Below the pieces are notes generated by a model that did no database searches, was not told the origin of the DNA, and was given only the letters and a program-made list of their open reading frames with translations. The translations under genes and the position numbers were made by a program. From Bacteroidales bacterium (lineage in GTDB: Bacteria; Bacteroidota; Bacteroidia; Bacteroidales; Salinivirgaceae), in NCBI GenBank assembly GCA_012519055.1, contig JAAYQU010000037.1, positions 1 to 64,000 on the forward strand: a stretch of 64,000 nt of DNA, written 5' to 3'. Positions 45,136-54,040 of the stretch are shown piece by piece (the stretch's first letter is position 1; the number at the start of each line of letters is the position of its first letter).

Positions 45136-46563
45136 TTATTTATTATCAATCAATCGCGCCGCTTCGGAGATTATCTCACTGTCGAAGTCAAGGATTTGAG
45201 CAATCCTAAGTGCCTCGTGCGGGACATCAGTTTCGTTATCCTCTATCAGCGAGTAGTCGATAAAATCGCCAATATTTTGTAATGTAACTTGCGATTGATC
45301 ACTATCTTCTACAAATCCTTTGACACGAAGTTTACGACACTGTGTACTCAATCCTCCATAGTGAGTTGTTATTACTGCTTTGACATTCAGCTGGTTGAAA
45401 TAGTTTGCCACTGCACTTACAATCGCTCTGCCCTCGGTTGGATTGGTTGTCCTTGCAAGCTCATCAATTAACAAAAGCAATGGGCTCTGTTTTTTAGATA
45501 TCTGTACCATTTCGTTTACGCACATCATCTCGGCGGCGTAAGAGGATAGCCCTGACAAAACGCTCTGATTATCGTGAAAGCTGTACATTATTTGGTTTAC
45601 CAACACTATCTTGGCACTCTCGGCAGGCACGAAAAAGCCGAATTGACACATCGCTTGGCTTAACCCTAAAGTTTTCAACAATACGGTTTTACCTGCCATA
45701 TTTGCTCCTGTAATCAAACACGAGCCGTTTAATAGCTCAATATCAATCGGTTGACAACGCTTGTTCTGTTTGTTTAAAGCATCTTTAAGCTCTGGGAAAA
45801 AGAGACCTTTGTATGATGTTACATCAGTAGCAATTTCAGGCTTAACAAACTTGTACTCAATCACCTGCTTTGCCTTAGCAATAAGTATATCAATATCTGC
45901 AACGGCAGCCAACGAGTCATTAAGCTGCGAGACGTGAGCAAACAACTGTTCAGAGAGTTCTGCTCTAATCTTATCCTCTAATTCAGTTATCTGGTTTCTT
46001 ATATCGTTCGACTGTTGATAAAGCTCTGAGTCGCCTCCACTTATATCTCCAAGGCTCTCCAACAAAAACTCTACTTTAATTAGCTCCTTGCGCAGTGCTC
46101 CAAGGTTTGGGTCAAAGGCATTGCTAACATAAAACGATGGTGTTCTTGACTTTTCAGGGTCAAGAATCTCTATTACAGCGTTGAGGTTGGGTATTTTGGT
46201 ATGTATAAAATCTATATCTGAAAAAAGCTCTTTGATTTCGGAAACTAAAAGCGCGAAGCTTTTTACCTCAAACAGCTCTATATCGTTGAGGGTTAAGCGT
46301 TTTTGAATGTTTTTTATAGTCCCTGCAATATCCCTAATTTGCGCAAGTTTGATTTCAGCTTTATCGAAAACGGATTTTTTATCTCCTTGCTTGTAAATAT
46401 TTATCGTTTCGTCTATCTGGTTTAACTGATAGTCAACATCTTTTGCATTAACCATAAACTTCGTTGAAAGCAAAACACGCTGCCCGAGTTTCGATTTAAT
46501 GTCGAGATTTTCAACAATATACCGAAGTCCGCTTATCTCCGAAAAAAGGTTTTTAATATTCAT
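45136..46563 (-). CDS. kamC: MutS-like ATPase, probable lysine 5,6-aminomutase reactivase subunit KamC
   Basis: A 475-residue protein with only the lever and ATPase parts of MutS. The Walker A motif is GANMAGKTVLLKTLG, with LFLPV-like VLVNQIMYSFHDNQS, the Walker B region LLLIDELARTTNPTEG and the C-terminal VITTHYGGLS. No mismatch-binding domain is present. In lysine-fermenting bacteria a MutS-like protein is encoded beside kamDE and is proposed to exchange damaged cobalamin in the aminomutase; the name kamC is based on this gene order. The ATG at 46563 is preferred to TTG at 46572. Repeat copy B lies just upstream. Confidence 0.85.
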   Translation of the reverse strand: MNIKNLFSEISGLRYIVENLDIKSKLGQRVLLSTKFMVNAKDVDYQLNQIDETINIYKQGDKKSVFDKAEIKLAQIRDIAGTIKNIQKRLTLNDIELFEVKSFALLVSEIKELFSDIDFIHTKIPNLNAVIEILDPEKSRTPSFYVSNAFDPNLGALRKELIKVEFLLESLGDISGGDSELYQQSNDIRNQITELEDKIRAELSEQLFAHVSQLNDSLAAVADIDILIAKAKQVIEYKFVKPEIATDVTSYKGLFFPELKDALNKQNKRCQPIDIELLNGSCLITGANMAGKTVLLKTLGLSQAMCQFGFFVPAESAKIVLVNQIMYSFHDNQSVLSGLSSYAAEMMCVNEMVQISKKQSPLLLLIDELARTTNPTEGRAIVSAVANYFNQLNVKAVITTHYGGLSTQCRKLRVKGFVEDSDQSQVTLQNIGDFIDYSLIEDNETDVPHEALRIAQILDFDSEIISEAARLIDNK

Positions 46564-46578
46564 TATATTCAATTATTG

Positions 46579-46731
46579 AGCAATGAACCATTAAGACATT
46601 AAGAAACATTAAGTTTGGGCTAAAGCCCAAAACTTGTGTCAACCTACCAACCAACGACTTAAAAGTCGTTGCTATTGATAAAACAATCACCCTATTAATT
46701 GTTAATTGCACATTGTTCATTGTTAATTGTC
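46579..46731. repeat. REP-like two-hairpin element, copy B
   Basis: Contains TTGGGCT-AA-AGCCCAA (46615-46630) and AACGACTT-AA-AAGTCGTT (46653-46670) separated by 22 bases, bounded by CATTAAGAAACATTAAG on the left and ATTG-type low-complexity sequence on the right. It fills the gap between the FISUMP gene and kamC and overlaps the last codons of the FISUMP gene slightly. Confidence 0.75.
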
Positions 46732-47538
46732 TCTAAGGCATCGAACAGAAAACGCATAATGCGTAGGGCAGTAATTATGAGTTACTTCACTGTCATCAAA
46801 GTACACTCCACAACCGAACGAGCACATTTCATCAAACGCCGTCGTACTCCACCAACCATTATAGTATCCAAGCATAGTAAAGTCTCCATATCCATTATAG
46901 AGACCTCCCGGAATTGCAGTAAAACCTGTCTTGTTTGTTGCTCCTGTATTTGGCTCTTCCCAATGTTCCGTTCCTGCTTCTTTAAGTGGACCTCCTGCAA
47001 CTGCCTCTCCACCAAGTAAATCGAGTAATTGTACCCACTCAGTATCGCTGGGGATATGCCAACCTGCCGGACATATACCTTGCACGCCACTGGGATTAGT
47101 ATTACTACTTGTTGCACCATTCATAACTGCTGCCCAGTTATACAGCACACCATAGGTTATGTAATTCTCTGTTGCTTTTGCAGCTGCGATATCAGTACTA
47201 TCATAACCGTAAACATAGTAACACGGTTCAGTATTTGAACTTGTATCAGGAACAACTATACTTGGTAAGTACTTTAGGTTCTCTGCCATCCAAATCTGCT
47301 CACCGATTCTCACCCATTTATATACTGTACTGTCGCGTGCATCGGTAAAAGTTCCTGTTTCTATACCTCCTACTTCGGGTCTATAAAAAATAATACTGTC
47401 AATATCGGCTACTTTGTATTCCCATATCACACTGCCATCTTTCATAATGAAAATGCTGTCGTTTTGCGCAAAAACTGTGTTTAACGACAAGCCGAAAATT
47501 GCTGTTAATAGACCAATTATTGAAATAAACTTTTTCAT
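46723..47538 (-). CDS. Exported FISUMP-domain protein inserted in the kam operon
   Basis: A 271-residue secreted protein. A signal peptide (MKKFISIIGLLTAIFGLSLNTVFA) leads to a C-terminal domain of the Fibrobacter succinogenes major paralogous family (FISUMP), with IGEQIWMAENLKYLP, GVLYNWAAVMNG, GICPAGWHIPSDTEWVQLLDLLGG, TGFTAIPGGLYNG and AFSVRCLRDN. Such domains occur in many copies in Bacteroidota and Fibrobacteres and are mostly uncharacterised surface proteins. Its position between kamB and kamC, flanked on both sides by ATTG-rich repeat sequence, suggests it was inserted into the operon; a function in lysine metabolism is unlikely. Residues 20-60 have IFIMKDGSVIWEYKVADIDSIIFY, another Bacteroidota repeat-protein lead. 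Confidence 0.85.
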   Translation of the reverse strand: MKKFISIIGLLTAIFGLSLNTVFAQNDSIFIMKDGSVIWEYKVADIDSIIFYRPEVGGIETGTFTDARDSTVYKWVRIGEQIWMAENLKYLPSIVVPDTSSNTEPCYYVYGYDSTDIAAAKATENYITYGVLYNWAAVMNGATSSNTNPSGVQGICPAGWHIPSDTEWVQLLDLLGGEAVAGGPLKEAGTEHWEEPNTGATNKTGFTAIPGGLYNGYGDFTMLGYYNGWWSTTAFDEMCSFGCGVYFDDSEVTHNYCPTHYAFSVRCLRDN

Positions 47539-47569
47539 TGTTAATTGAGTTGAAAGTTATTTTTCATTG

Positions 47570-48580
47570 CTAATTGAGATTTTTTATATCATAAACAGGC
47601 AATTGCAATGCATCTTGCAACGCCGTTCTAAGTTCGTTCGAATTTAATTTATATCCTTGTGGCGATATTGGATTGATACAAACCGCCGCAAGATTTGTTT
47701 TTTGTACAACCTTTACTGTGCCTCCTCGTGTTATAAATAAATAAAACAGATTTGGAGTTGCAAATATCTTTGTAAAATCTTTAACTATCAACTCAATATC
47801 TGACAGGTTTTTCTGCATTCGCAAAAATTCAAAAAGATTGTTACTTGCTGCTCCCGCAACGTACAGTCGATTGCCATGGACAAATATAGTCTCTTTTGAT
47901 TTTTCTAACACAAAAACCGATTTTATATTCAAATCGTGTATTTCTCCCGCATCATCAATCGCGTGAATGCCCTCGTCAATCATATCTAATTTATCTTTCA
48001 ACGGTTGCTCTACTTCGGGCAAGGCAATCAAATCAACCACATACTTTGTTTTCCTTACAAGCTTTGGAATATTTGCTGAAAGAGCTGCACCTGTAGCAAG
48101 AACCATTCCTTCAGTAACAGCCGGCGATGCCAAACTTAGACGTGATAACGCGCCATCGACAATTGTCAAATCTATCCCGTATTTATCCATTTCAGATATT
48201 AGATCTTTAAGTGTATGAGTATCAGGCGGTCCTGAAAGCAGAACTTTATCAGCTGATATTGCTCTTGCTATCACTAATCTGCCCAACGATGTGCGGATAT
48301 TGCTTACATCTAATATTTCTGAAGTGATACGTCTTTGTAAATAGTGTTTTTCGGCAGAAATGAAAATCGTGCCTTTCCCTATTTTAATTTCTGGTTTAGG
48401 TGTATTGGTAACGATATCTTTACTTTCACCATCAATGCCTATTGATGTTAAAGCAATTCTCTTTTCCGAGTCTTTCAATCTGCCCAAAATATAATTAAGA
48501 CATTCGGTTTTGCCTGTATTTTTCTCAAGCCCGACAATCGAAAGACTTTTAAAAGTTGCGATATCGTTAATAAACGGCAT
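47570..48580 (-). CDS. kamB: P-loop protein, probable lysine 5,6-aminomutase reactivase subunit KamB
   Basis: A 336-residue cytoplasmic protein. The N-terminal P-loop SIVGLEKNTGKTECLNYIL (about 13-31) is clear and is followed by KRIALTSIGIDGES; the rest is alpha/beta with KVLLSGPPDTHTLKDLI and LTIVDGALSRLS. It has no close match to named families, but a protein of this type sits between kamA and the MutS-like gene in lysine-fermentation clusters and is called KamB. It probably acts with KamC to keep KamDE loaded with intact cobalamin. Only a hairpin-containing gap separates it from kamA. Confidence 0.8.
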   Translation of the reverse strand: MPFINDIATFKSLSIVGLEKNTGKTECLNYILGRLKDSEKRIALTSIGIDGESKDIVTNTPKPEIKIGKGTIFISAEKHYLQRRITSEILDVSNIRTSLGRLVIARAISADKVLLSGPPDTHTLKDLISEMDKYGIDLTIVDGALSRLSLASPAVTEGMVLATGAALSANIPKLVRKTKYVVDLIALPEVEQPLKDKLDMIDEGIHAIDDAGEIHDLNIKSVFVLEKSKETIFVHGNRLYVAGAASNNLFEFLRMQKNLSDIELIVKDFTKIFATPNLFYLFITRGGTVKVVQKTNLAAVCINPISPQGYKLNSNELRTALQDALQLPVYDIKNLN

Positions 48581-48601
48581 ATTTATTTTATTAAAAAACG
48601 A

Positions 48602-48646
48602 AACGCATTACCCAAAAACAATTTACGATTTTGAGAGTAATGCGTT
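48602..48646 (-). terminator. Hairpin with T-run between kamA and kamB
   Basis: A 10-bp perfect stem AACGCATTAC / GTAATGCGTT with a 25-base loop. On the minus strand it lies 13 bases past the kamA stop and is followed by TCGTTTTTTAATAAAA, directly before kamB. It looks like a partial terminator that would lower expression of kamB-E relative to kamA. Confidence 0.6.
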
Positions 48647-48658
48647 CCAGTGTAAAAG

Positions 48659-49918
48659 TTATTTACTCAGACCTCTTGATTTTCGAGCTAGTTTCTCTGG
48701 TTCAATGGATATGTTGTTGCCATGCATCAAGCCTGCAACACCATCTTCTTTTGATGCTCCCTTGGTATCGTAACACTTACAAGTGCTACTATATTCTGTA
48801 GGCTCTGTGTAAGAGGCTATTACTCCCTCAAAGTTTCGGAGAACAACTTTTCCTGGCGCTTGCGAAATCAAATATTGCGGCATAACCGGAATCTTTCCTC
48901 CACCGCCCGGAGCGTCAACAACGAATGTTGGCACAGCAAAGCCCGAGGTATGACCACGCAAACTCTCAATAATCTCGATACCTTTAGAAACAGGTGTTCT
49001 AAAATGTTCTAGACCCATCGACAAGTCGCACTGATAAATATAATATGGTCTTACTCTGATTTTTACCAAATCATGGACAAGCTGTTTCATAACAGTTGTA
49101 CAATCATTCACCCCTCGCAACAGAACTGATTGATTTCCAAGTGGAACACCTGCATCTGCTAAGCGTTCACATGCCAAGGCACTTTCGGGTGTTACTTCGT
49201 TAGAGTGATTAAAGTGAGTATTTAACCAAACAGGGTGGTGTTTTTTAAGCATATTTACCAAATCCTCTGTAATACGTTGTGGCAGCACAACAGGTGTACG
49301 GGTTCCGATACGAATAATCTCGACATGCGGAATTTCTCGCAAACGTTTGATAATGTTTTCAAGTCGTTTGTCGGAAACCAACAGAGCATCTCCACCTGAG
49401 AGAAGTACGTCACGCACTTCTGGGTGTTTTGCAATATACTCTATTCCTTTATCGACATTATCCTGCGATGTCTCGGCATCTTTTTGTCCTGCAAAACGTC
49501 TGCGAGTACAGTGTCTGCAATACATTGAACACATGTCTGTTATCAAAAACAGAACTCTGTCGGGATAGCGGTGTGTTAATCCCGGAACCGGCGAGTCTTC
49601 ATCCTCATGTAATGGGTCTAACAAATCAGCCGGTGATTGATATGTTTCTTGAATAGAAGGGATTGCCTGTTTTCGCACGGGACAATTTGGATTGTCTTTA
49701 TCAATAAGCGAAAGATAGTACGGCGTGATTGCCATACGTAGGGTTTGCAATGATTTGCGAACTCCCTCCTCCTCTTCTTTTGTTAAGTTGATGTATTTTT
49801 TTAGCTCATCAAGCGTCTCGATGCGGTTGCGAACTTGCCATTTCCAATCGTTCCATTCGTTATCCGGAACATTTGGGAACAGCTCCTTACGCCTACTTTT
49901 GTTTTCTATCTTGACCAT
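48659..49918 (-). CDS. kamA: Lysine 2,3-aminomutase
   Basis: Radical-SAM, PLP-dependent enzyme converting L-lysine to L-beta-lysine, the first step of lysine fermentation. The 419-residue protein has the cluster motif CxxxCxxC at Cys130, Cys134, Cys137 ([14 protein letters not shown]). The substrate-binding Asp298 ([14 protein letters not shown]) and Asp335 and the PLP lysine Lys342 ([13 protein letters not shown]) are each five positions beyond the known clostridial residues 293, 330 and 337, so spacing is conserved. This separates it from EF-P lysine mutases, which are shorter and lack this context. Confidence 0.96.
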   Translation of the reverse strand: MVKIENKSRRKELFPNVPDNEWNDWKWQVRNRIETLDELKKYINLTKEEEEGVRKSLQTLRMAITPYYLSLIDKDNPNCPVRKQAIPSIQETYQSPADLLDPLHEDEDSPVPGLTHRYPDRVLFLITDMCSMYCRHCTRRRFAGQKDAETSQDNVDKGIEYIAKHPEVRDVLLSGGDALLVSDKRLENIIKRLREIPHVEIIRIGTRTPVVLPQRITEDLVNMLKKHHPVWLNTHFNHSNEVTPESALACERLADAGVPLGNQSVLLRGVNDCTTVMKQLVHDLVKIRVRPYYIYQCDLSMGLEHFRTPVSKGIEIIESLRGHTSGFAVPTFVVDAPGGGGKIPVMPQYLISQAPGKVVLRNFEGVIASYTEPTEYSSTCKCYDTKGASKEDGVAGLMHGNNISIEPEKLARKSRGLSK

Positions 49919-49947
49919 GATAAATTATTTAGTTAAAAGTTTTTATC

Positions 49948-50152
49948 AATTAACAATTAGCAATGTGTAATGAACAATAAACCATTAAGAAATTAAGAAA
50001 CATTAAGATTGGGCTAAAGCCCAAAACACGTGTGTAAACACACGAACCAACGACTTAAAAGTCGTTGCTATTGATAAATAACATCCCAATTAATTCATAA
50101 TTCGTAACTCGTAATTGCTCATTGTTAATTGTTAATTGTTGATTGTTCATTG
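49948..50152. repeat. REP-like two-hairpin element, copy C
   Basis: The most complete copy: ATTG-rich flank, CATTAAGAAATTAAGAAACATTAAG, TTGGGCT-AA-AGCCCAA (50009-50024), a CGTGTG-TAAA-CACACG hairpin, AACGACTT-AA-AAGTCGTT (50049-50066), gctattgata, then another ATTG-rich flank. It occupies the 236-base gap between kdd and kamA within the lysine operon. Confidence 0.8.
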
Positions 50153-50154
50153 AT

Positions 50155-51195
50155 TTAAGCATATAGCTCATTAAAAATATTTCGTATTACTTCGCTTTCG
50201 CGCAATATCTGTAATGTTATCTCTGCGTGACCTTTGGTATATCCGTTGCCAACAATCATTGTAACATCGCTACCTACGCCCTCTGCTCCCAATGCAGCTT
50301 TGGTAAAGCTTGTAGCCATTGAGAAAAAGTAAACAATACCTGTATCTTTTGTACAAAGAATGCTTGTCATTTCGGTGTCGGGGATATTTACGTTGTTAAT
50401 TGTAACGTCTGCCATTTGTCCGTTGGTAAGCTCTTCCATTTTTTCAAGAATAGGCACCGGCATAGTTGCGTCAGCAGCAAAAACGTGGTCGCAAATGTTA
50501 AGGCTTAGAAGTCTGTCGGTACTTCTTTGACTGTGAGTCATACCAATAACTTTACCTGTAACGCCAACGCGTTTTTTAGCTTCATAGCAGCACAACATTC
50601 CAGATTTTCCACCTGCACCTATTATAAGCACAGTATCACCGGGTTTGCAAAGTTTAGCTGTTTGTGCCGGAGCACCTGCAACGTCAAGTGCAGAAAGAGC
50701 AAGCTTTTCGGGTAAATCGGAAGGTATTTTTGCATAGATACCACTTTCAAACAGAATAGCTTTACCGTCAATGTCCACTTGGTCAACATCGGGGCGAATC
50801 TCTTTGATTTTATCAATACGAAGCGGTGTAAGCGATAGTGAAACTAAAGTTGCAATTTTATCGCCAACTTTAAGGTCTGTTTTGCCTTTTAGAGCATCGC
50901 CAATTTTTTCGACTGTGCCCAAAAGCATTCCACCCGAACCTGTCCAAGGATTACGATGTTTTCCTTGTTTGTCAACAATTTCGTGCATTATTTCGGCTAT
51001 TTTCTTGTGGTCATTGTTTGCACGAGCTTTAATGTCAGTAAACGATGCCGAATCTATGTTTAATGTTTGTACGTCGATGAGAATTTCGTTGTCGTAAATC
51101 TCATCCATATTGTTATCGATTTTGTTTGCTGGTTGCGGTAGAACTCCTTTGGGTTCAATTACTCTGTGAATACCGTATTTGTTTCCTTTTTTCAT
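50155..51195 (-). CDS. kdd: L-erythro-3,5-diaminohexanoate dehydrogenase
   Basis: Oxidative deamination of 3,5-diaminohexanoate to 3-keto-5-aminohexanoate with NAD, the third lysine-fermentation step. The 346-residue protein has a Rossmann-type nucleotide-binding segment DTVLIIGAGGKSGMLCCYEAK (about 192-212), preceded by KLALSALDVAGAPAQTAKLC, and HRNPWTGSGGMLLGTVEKIG in the N-terminal lobe, all typical of Kdd. The ends VTINNVNIPDTEMTSIL and FFSMATSFTKAALGAEGVG are also characteristic. It follows kce across a 114-base gap that holds a large hairpin. Confidence 0.95.
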   Translation of the reverse strand: MKKGNKYGIHRVIEPKGVLPQPANKIDNNMDEIYDNEILIDVQTLNIDSASFTDIKARANNDHKKIAEIMHEIVDKQGKHRNPWTGSGGMLLGTVEKIGDALKGKTDLKVGDKIATLVSLSLTPLRIDKIKEIRPDVDQVDIDGKAILFESGIYAKIPSDLPEKLALSALDVAGAPAQTAKLCKPGDTVLIIGAGGKSGMLCCYEAKKRVGVTGKVIGMTHSQRSTDRLLSLNICDHVFAADATMPVPILEKMEELTNGQMADVTINNVNIPDTEMTSILCTKDTGIVYFFSMATSFTKAALGAEGVGSDVTMIVGNGYTKGHAEITLQILRESEVIRNIFNELYA

Positions 51196-51226
51196 TATAT
51201 GATATATTATTGTGTTGTTATAATCA

Positions 51227-51290
51227 AATAAAACTCACATGTTAGTTCTTTTTGTTGTGTACAAATTGAGGCTTACACGTGAGTTTTATT
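51227..51290 (-). terminator. Large hairpin between kce and kdd
   Basis: A 12-bp perfect stem AATAAAACTCAC / GTGAGTTTTATT, extendable after one mismatch, encloses a 40-base loop. On the minus strand it starts 20 bases past the kce stop. The T-run is only moderate (TTTTATTTG), so it may be an attenuator or processing site rather than a full stop. Confidence 0.45.
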
Positions 51291-51309
51291 CTGTTAAATT
51301 GTTTTTATT

Positions 51310-52137
51310 TTATCTTTTTTTTAATCCCAATATTTCTCGTGCTTCAGCCGATGTTGCAATTGGTCTTCCCAGCTCTTTTGCTATTCTGACAACTCTTGAA
51401 ACCAGTTCGCCGTTTGATTTAGCTAAAACGCCTCTATCTAAATAAAGATTGTCCTCAAATCCCACTCTTACGTGTCCGCCCATAGCAATTGCGTGTGCTG
51501 CCAATGGAAACTCGTGACGACCTACGCCTGTAGCGCACCATGTTGAACCTGTTGGAATTGCATTTACCATCCAAGCCAAGTTATTGATACTTGCGCTTGC
51601 ACAGCCCGGAACACCAAGGACAAAATTAAAATGCAATGGAGCACCTGGTGCTTCACCTTTTCTTACCAAATGTAGGATTGTTTCCAAATGTCCCATTTCA
51701 AAACATTCGTATTCCGGTTTAATTCCATTTTCTATCATTCGTTTTCCGAAAGCTCGCATCATTGGAATTGTGTTTTCAAACACCTCATCACCAAAGTTAC
51801 AAGTTCCGCAATCGAGAGTAGCCATTTCAATTGGCAACTCAGTTGGTTGCAGACGTGCTTCGGCTGACATTCCTACTGCACCACCTGTGGAAGGAATAAG
51901 TATCACTTCAGGACACTCTTTTAAAATAGCGTCAATATTTTCTTTAAAACGAGCTTTATCTTGTGTTGGAGTTCCGTCGTCATGACGAACATGTAGGTGT
52001 ACAATTGCAGCACCAGCATCAACAGCTGACTTTGCTTCTCTAACAATCTCTTTAACCGTATAAGGTACAGCAGGGTTCATCTCTTTGGTGACTTCAGCAC
52101 CACAAATTGCTGCTGTTATAATTAATTTATTACTCAT
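51310..52137 (-). CDS. kce: 3-keto-5-aminohexanoate cleavage enzyme
   Basis: Zinc-dependent BKACE-family (DUF849) enzyme that reacts 3-keto-5-aminohexanoate with acetyl-CoA to give 3-aminobutyryl-CoA and acetoacetate. The 275-residue TIM barrel begins KLIITAAICGAEVTKEMNP (4-22), with metal ligands His47 and His49 in AIVHLHVRHDDGTPT, and includes MATLDCGTCNFGDEVFENTI and GHVRVGFEDNLYL, where the Glu is the expected third ligand. The ATG at 52137 (third codon of the longer TTG-start frame) is chosen. Followed by the kdd gene; preceded by kal with a 12-base gap. Confidence 0.96.
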   Translation of the reverse strand: MSNKLIITAAICGAEVTKEMNPAVPYTVKEIVREAKSAVDAGAAIVHLHVRHDDGTPTQDKARFKENIDAILKECPEVILIPSTGGAVGMSAEARLQPTELPIEMATLDCGTCNFGDEVFENTIPMMRAFGKRMIENGIKPEYECFEMGHLETILHLVRKGEAPGAPLHFNFVLGVPGCASASINNLAWMVNAIPTGSTWCATGVGRHEFPLAAHAIAMGGHVRVGFEDNLYLDRGVLAKSNGELVSRVVRIAKELGRPIATSAEAREILGLKKR

Positions 52138-52149
52138 AATCAAATAGTT

Positions 52150-52536
52150 TTATTTACGTTGGCAATTTTTTGGTACAACACATGTACCACTTGCACGACA
52201 AACAACAATAGGTTCATCTAAAAAATCTGCTGCCGAAGCAGAAATATCTGTGCGTGGAACAATAACTTTACGCGCTTCGAATGTCATTTTCCGTGATGAG
52301 TTTCCCTCACTTGTTATCTCTCCAGTGGCTTCTATAAAATCGCCGGCATGAACAGGAGCTAAAAACTCTACCTTGTCGTATGCAACAAAAAGACCTTCAT
52401 CGCCATCGCGTCTGATTAATAGTTCGGTTGCTACATCACCAAATAGTTGTAGCATTTTTGCGCCGTCAACCAAACCTCCACCATAGTGAGCATCTTGCGA
52501 GCTCATTCTTACTCTGATAATTGCCTTGTTCTTCAT
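52150..52536 (-). CDS. kal: 3-aminobutyryl-CoA ammonia-lyase
   Basis: Hotdog-fold enzyme that removes ammonia from L-3-aminobutyryl-CoA to give crotonyl-CoA. The 128-residue protein carries the family segments [27 protein letters not shown] (split around residues 11-37) and [21 protein letters not shown], with [14 protein letters not shown] after. Size is normal for Kal. Its product is the branch point to butyryl-CoA. It sits between the CoA-transferase A subunit (8 bases upstream) and kce. Confidence 0.94.
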   Translation of the reverse strand: MKNKAIIRVRMSSQDAHYGGGLVDGAKMLQLFGDVATELLIRRDGDEGLFVAYDKVEFLAPVHAGDFIEATGEITSEGNSSRKMTFEARKVIVPRTDISASAADFLDEPIVVCRASGTCVVPKNCQRK

Positions 52537-52544
52537 AATATATT

Positions 52545-53201
52545 TTATTTAATTTGTTTAACAATGTAATCCACAAATATTGACTGTGTTCTAACGCTTT
52601 CAGGAGCTATCTCACCAATCTCAACAATCTCTTCTGCCTCAGCAATTACAATGTCGGCTGCTGTAGCCATTATTGGATTAAAGTTTTGTGATGAGCCTTT
52701 ATAAAGCAAGTTTCCAATTTTATCAGAAACATTAGCACCTAACAATGCCACGTCTGCTCGCAGCGGTTTTTCTAATAGGTAATCGCGACCATCAACATTG
52801 ATTTTGGTCTTATTTTCTTCAACAACAGTACCTATTCCAATCGGAGTAAGAACACCACCTAAACCTGCTCCAGCACACCTGATACGCTCAACCAATGTTC
52901 CTTGTGGATTAAACTCAATTTCTATCTCTTTGTTGTTATATTGCTCAATGGTACTTGGATTTGTTCCAATATGCGATGCGATAACTTTTTTAACTTGCTT
53001 GTTTGCAATCAAAAGTCCCACACCTTTGTCCGGGAATGCGGTATCATTACAAATAATTGTAAGATTTTTCACTTTGCGTTCTACTAATTTATCAATAATG
53101 CTCACCGGACTTCCAACTGCCATAAAGCCACCAAACATGACTGTCATGCCATCTTTTACCATTGCGGCAGCTTCATCGACTGAAATAATTTTTTTACTCA
53201 T
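52545..53201 (-). CDS. atoD: CoA-transferase alpha subunit (AtoD-like)
   Basis: Alpha subunit of a family I 3-oxoacid CoA-transferase, expected to move CoA to acetoacetate from butyryl-CoA or acetyl-CoA. The 218-residue protein has the N-terminal [16 protein letters not shown] (about 17-32), the glycine-rich [18 protein letters not shown] and the end [13 protein letters not shown]. An ATG at 53201 is preferred over a TTG at 53219. The matching beta subunit gene is not next to it but at 55686-56345, three genes upstream in the same operon. Confidence 0.92.
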   Translation of the reverse strand: MSKKIISVDEAAAMVKDGMTVMFGGFMAVGSPVSIIDKLVERKVKNLTIICNDTAFPDKGVGLLIANKQVKKVIASHIGTNPSTIEQYNNKEIEIEFNPQGTLVERIRCAGAGLGGVLTPIGIGTVVEENKTKINVDGRDYLLEKPLRADVALLGANVSDKIGNLLYKGSSQNFNPIMATAADIVIAEAEEIVEIGEIAPESVRTQSIFVDYIVKQIK

Positions 53202-53222
53202 AATAGATATTCTAAACAATTT

Positions 53223-53966
53223 TTAAATGGTCATTCCTCCATCAACGCTTAATACAGCTCCGTTGATATATGCAGCCTCATCGGAAGCAAGGAAAAGATA
53301 CGCTGATGCAATCTCTTCCGGCAAGCCTAACCGTCCCGATGGAACTTTAGCTTTCATTCCGTCCAATACATTTTCTGGCATTTTAGCAACCATTTCAGTT
53401 GCTATAAATCCCGGTGCAACAGCATTAACTGTAACTCCTTTACGTCCTAGCTCACGCGCCCATGTTTTGGTCATACCAATAAGTCCCGATTTTGCTGCAA
53501 CGTAGTTTGTTTGTCCGAAATTACCGTACAATGCCACTACCGATGAAGCATTTAAAATTCGACCATAGTTTTTTTCGACCATATAGTCTGAAATAATTTT
53601 GGTACAATAGAAAACACCTGAAAGGTTAACATCAATAACTTGTTGCCAAAGTTCGGGGGTCATTTTTTTGAGAGAGCTATCGCGTGTAATACCTGCGTTA
53701 TTGATTAAAATATCAATTTTACCGTGCTTCTCAACTACTGCTTTAGCTGCTTTTTCAATCTCGGAAAAGTTTGCGGTATTTACTTTTGCAAATTCTGCTT
53801 TCTGCCCTTTGCTGTTAAGCTTGGCTGATAATTCCTTGCCACGCGCTTCATCTAAATCCCAAATTATTGTTATTGCACCTTCGGCAGCAAACCTTGTTGC
53901 TGTGGCTGCACCTATACCTGCTGCTCCTCCTGTTATTATAGCTACTTTATTTTCTAATCTTTTCAT
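53223..53966 (-). CDS. SDR-family acetoacetyl-CoA reductase-like (PhaB/FabG type)
   Basis: A 247-residue short-chain dehydrogenase. The cofactor motif GGAAGIG is at residues 13-19, NNAG near 89-92, and the catalytic Ser and YxxxK are in NASSVVALYG and TNYVAAKSGLIGM (Tyr about 155), with VNAVAPGFIATEM following. In this operon the likely reaction is NAD(P)H reduction of acetoacetyl-CoA to (R)-3-hydroxybutyryl-CoA, but FabG-type 3-oxoacyl-ACP reduction cannot be excluded by sequence. It lies between the MaoC hydratase and the CoA-transferase alpha subunit. Confidence 0.88.
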   Translation of the reverse strand: MKRLENKVAIITGGAAGIGAATATRFAAEGAITIIWDLDEARGKELSAKLNSKGQKAEFAKVNTANFSEIEKAAKAVVEKHGKIDILINNAGITRDSSLKKMTPELWQQVIDVNLSGVFYCTKIISDYMVEKNYGRILNASSVVALYGNFGQTNYVAAKSGLIGMTKTWARELGRKGVTVNAVAPGFIATEMVAKMPENVLDGMKAKVPSGRLGLPEEIASAYLFLASDEAAYINGAVLSVDGGMTI

Positions 53967-54040
53967 TTGTCTGTAATTTTTTCAGTTTAATTAAAACTCG
54001 GATATTCTCAACAAAAAATCAGTTTCATTGCTAATTTGGA

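Noticed and set aside
46699-47019. Plus-strand open frame opposite the FISUMP gene
   Set aside because: Antisense to a protein with an obvious signal peptide and FISUMP domain; no promoter or family resemblance.
46579-50152. CRISPR array
   Set aside because: The repeated units are few, far apart, hairpin-rich and not separated by uniform spacers; no cas genes.
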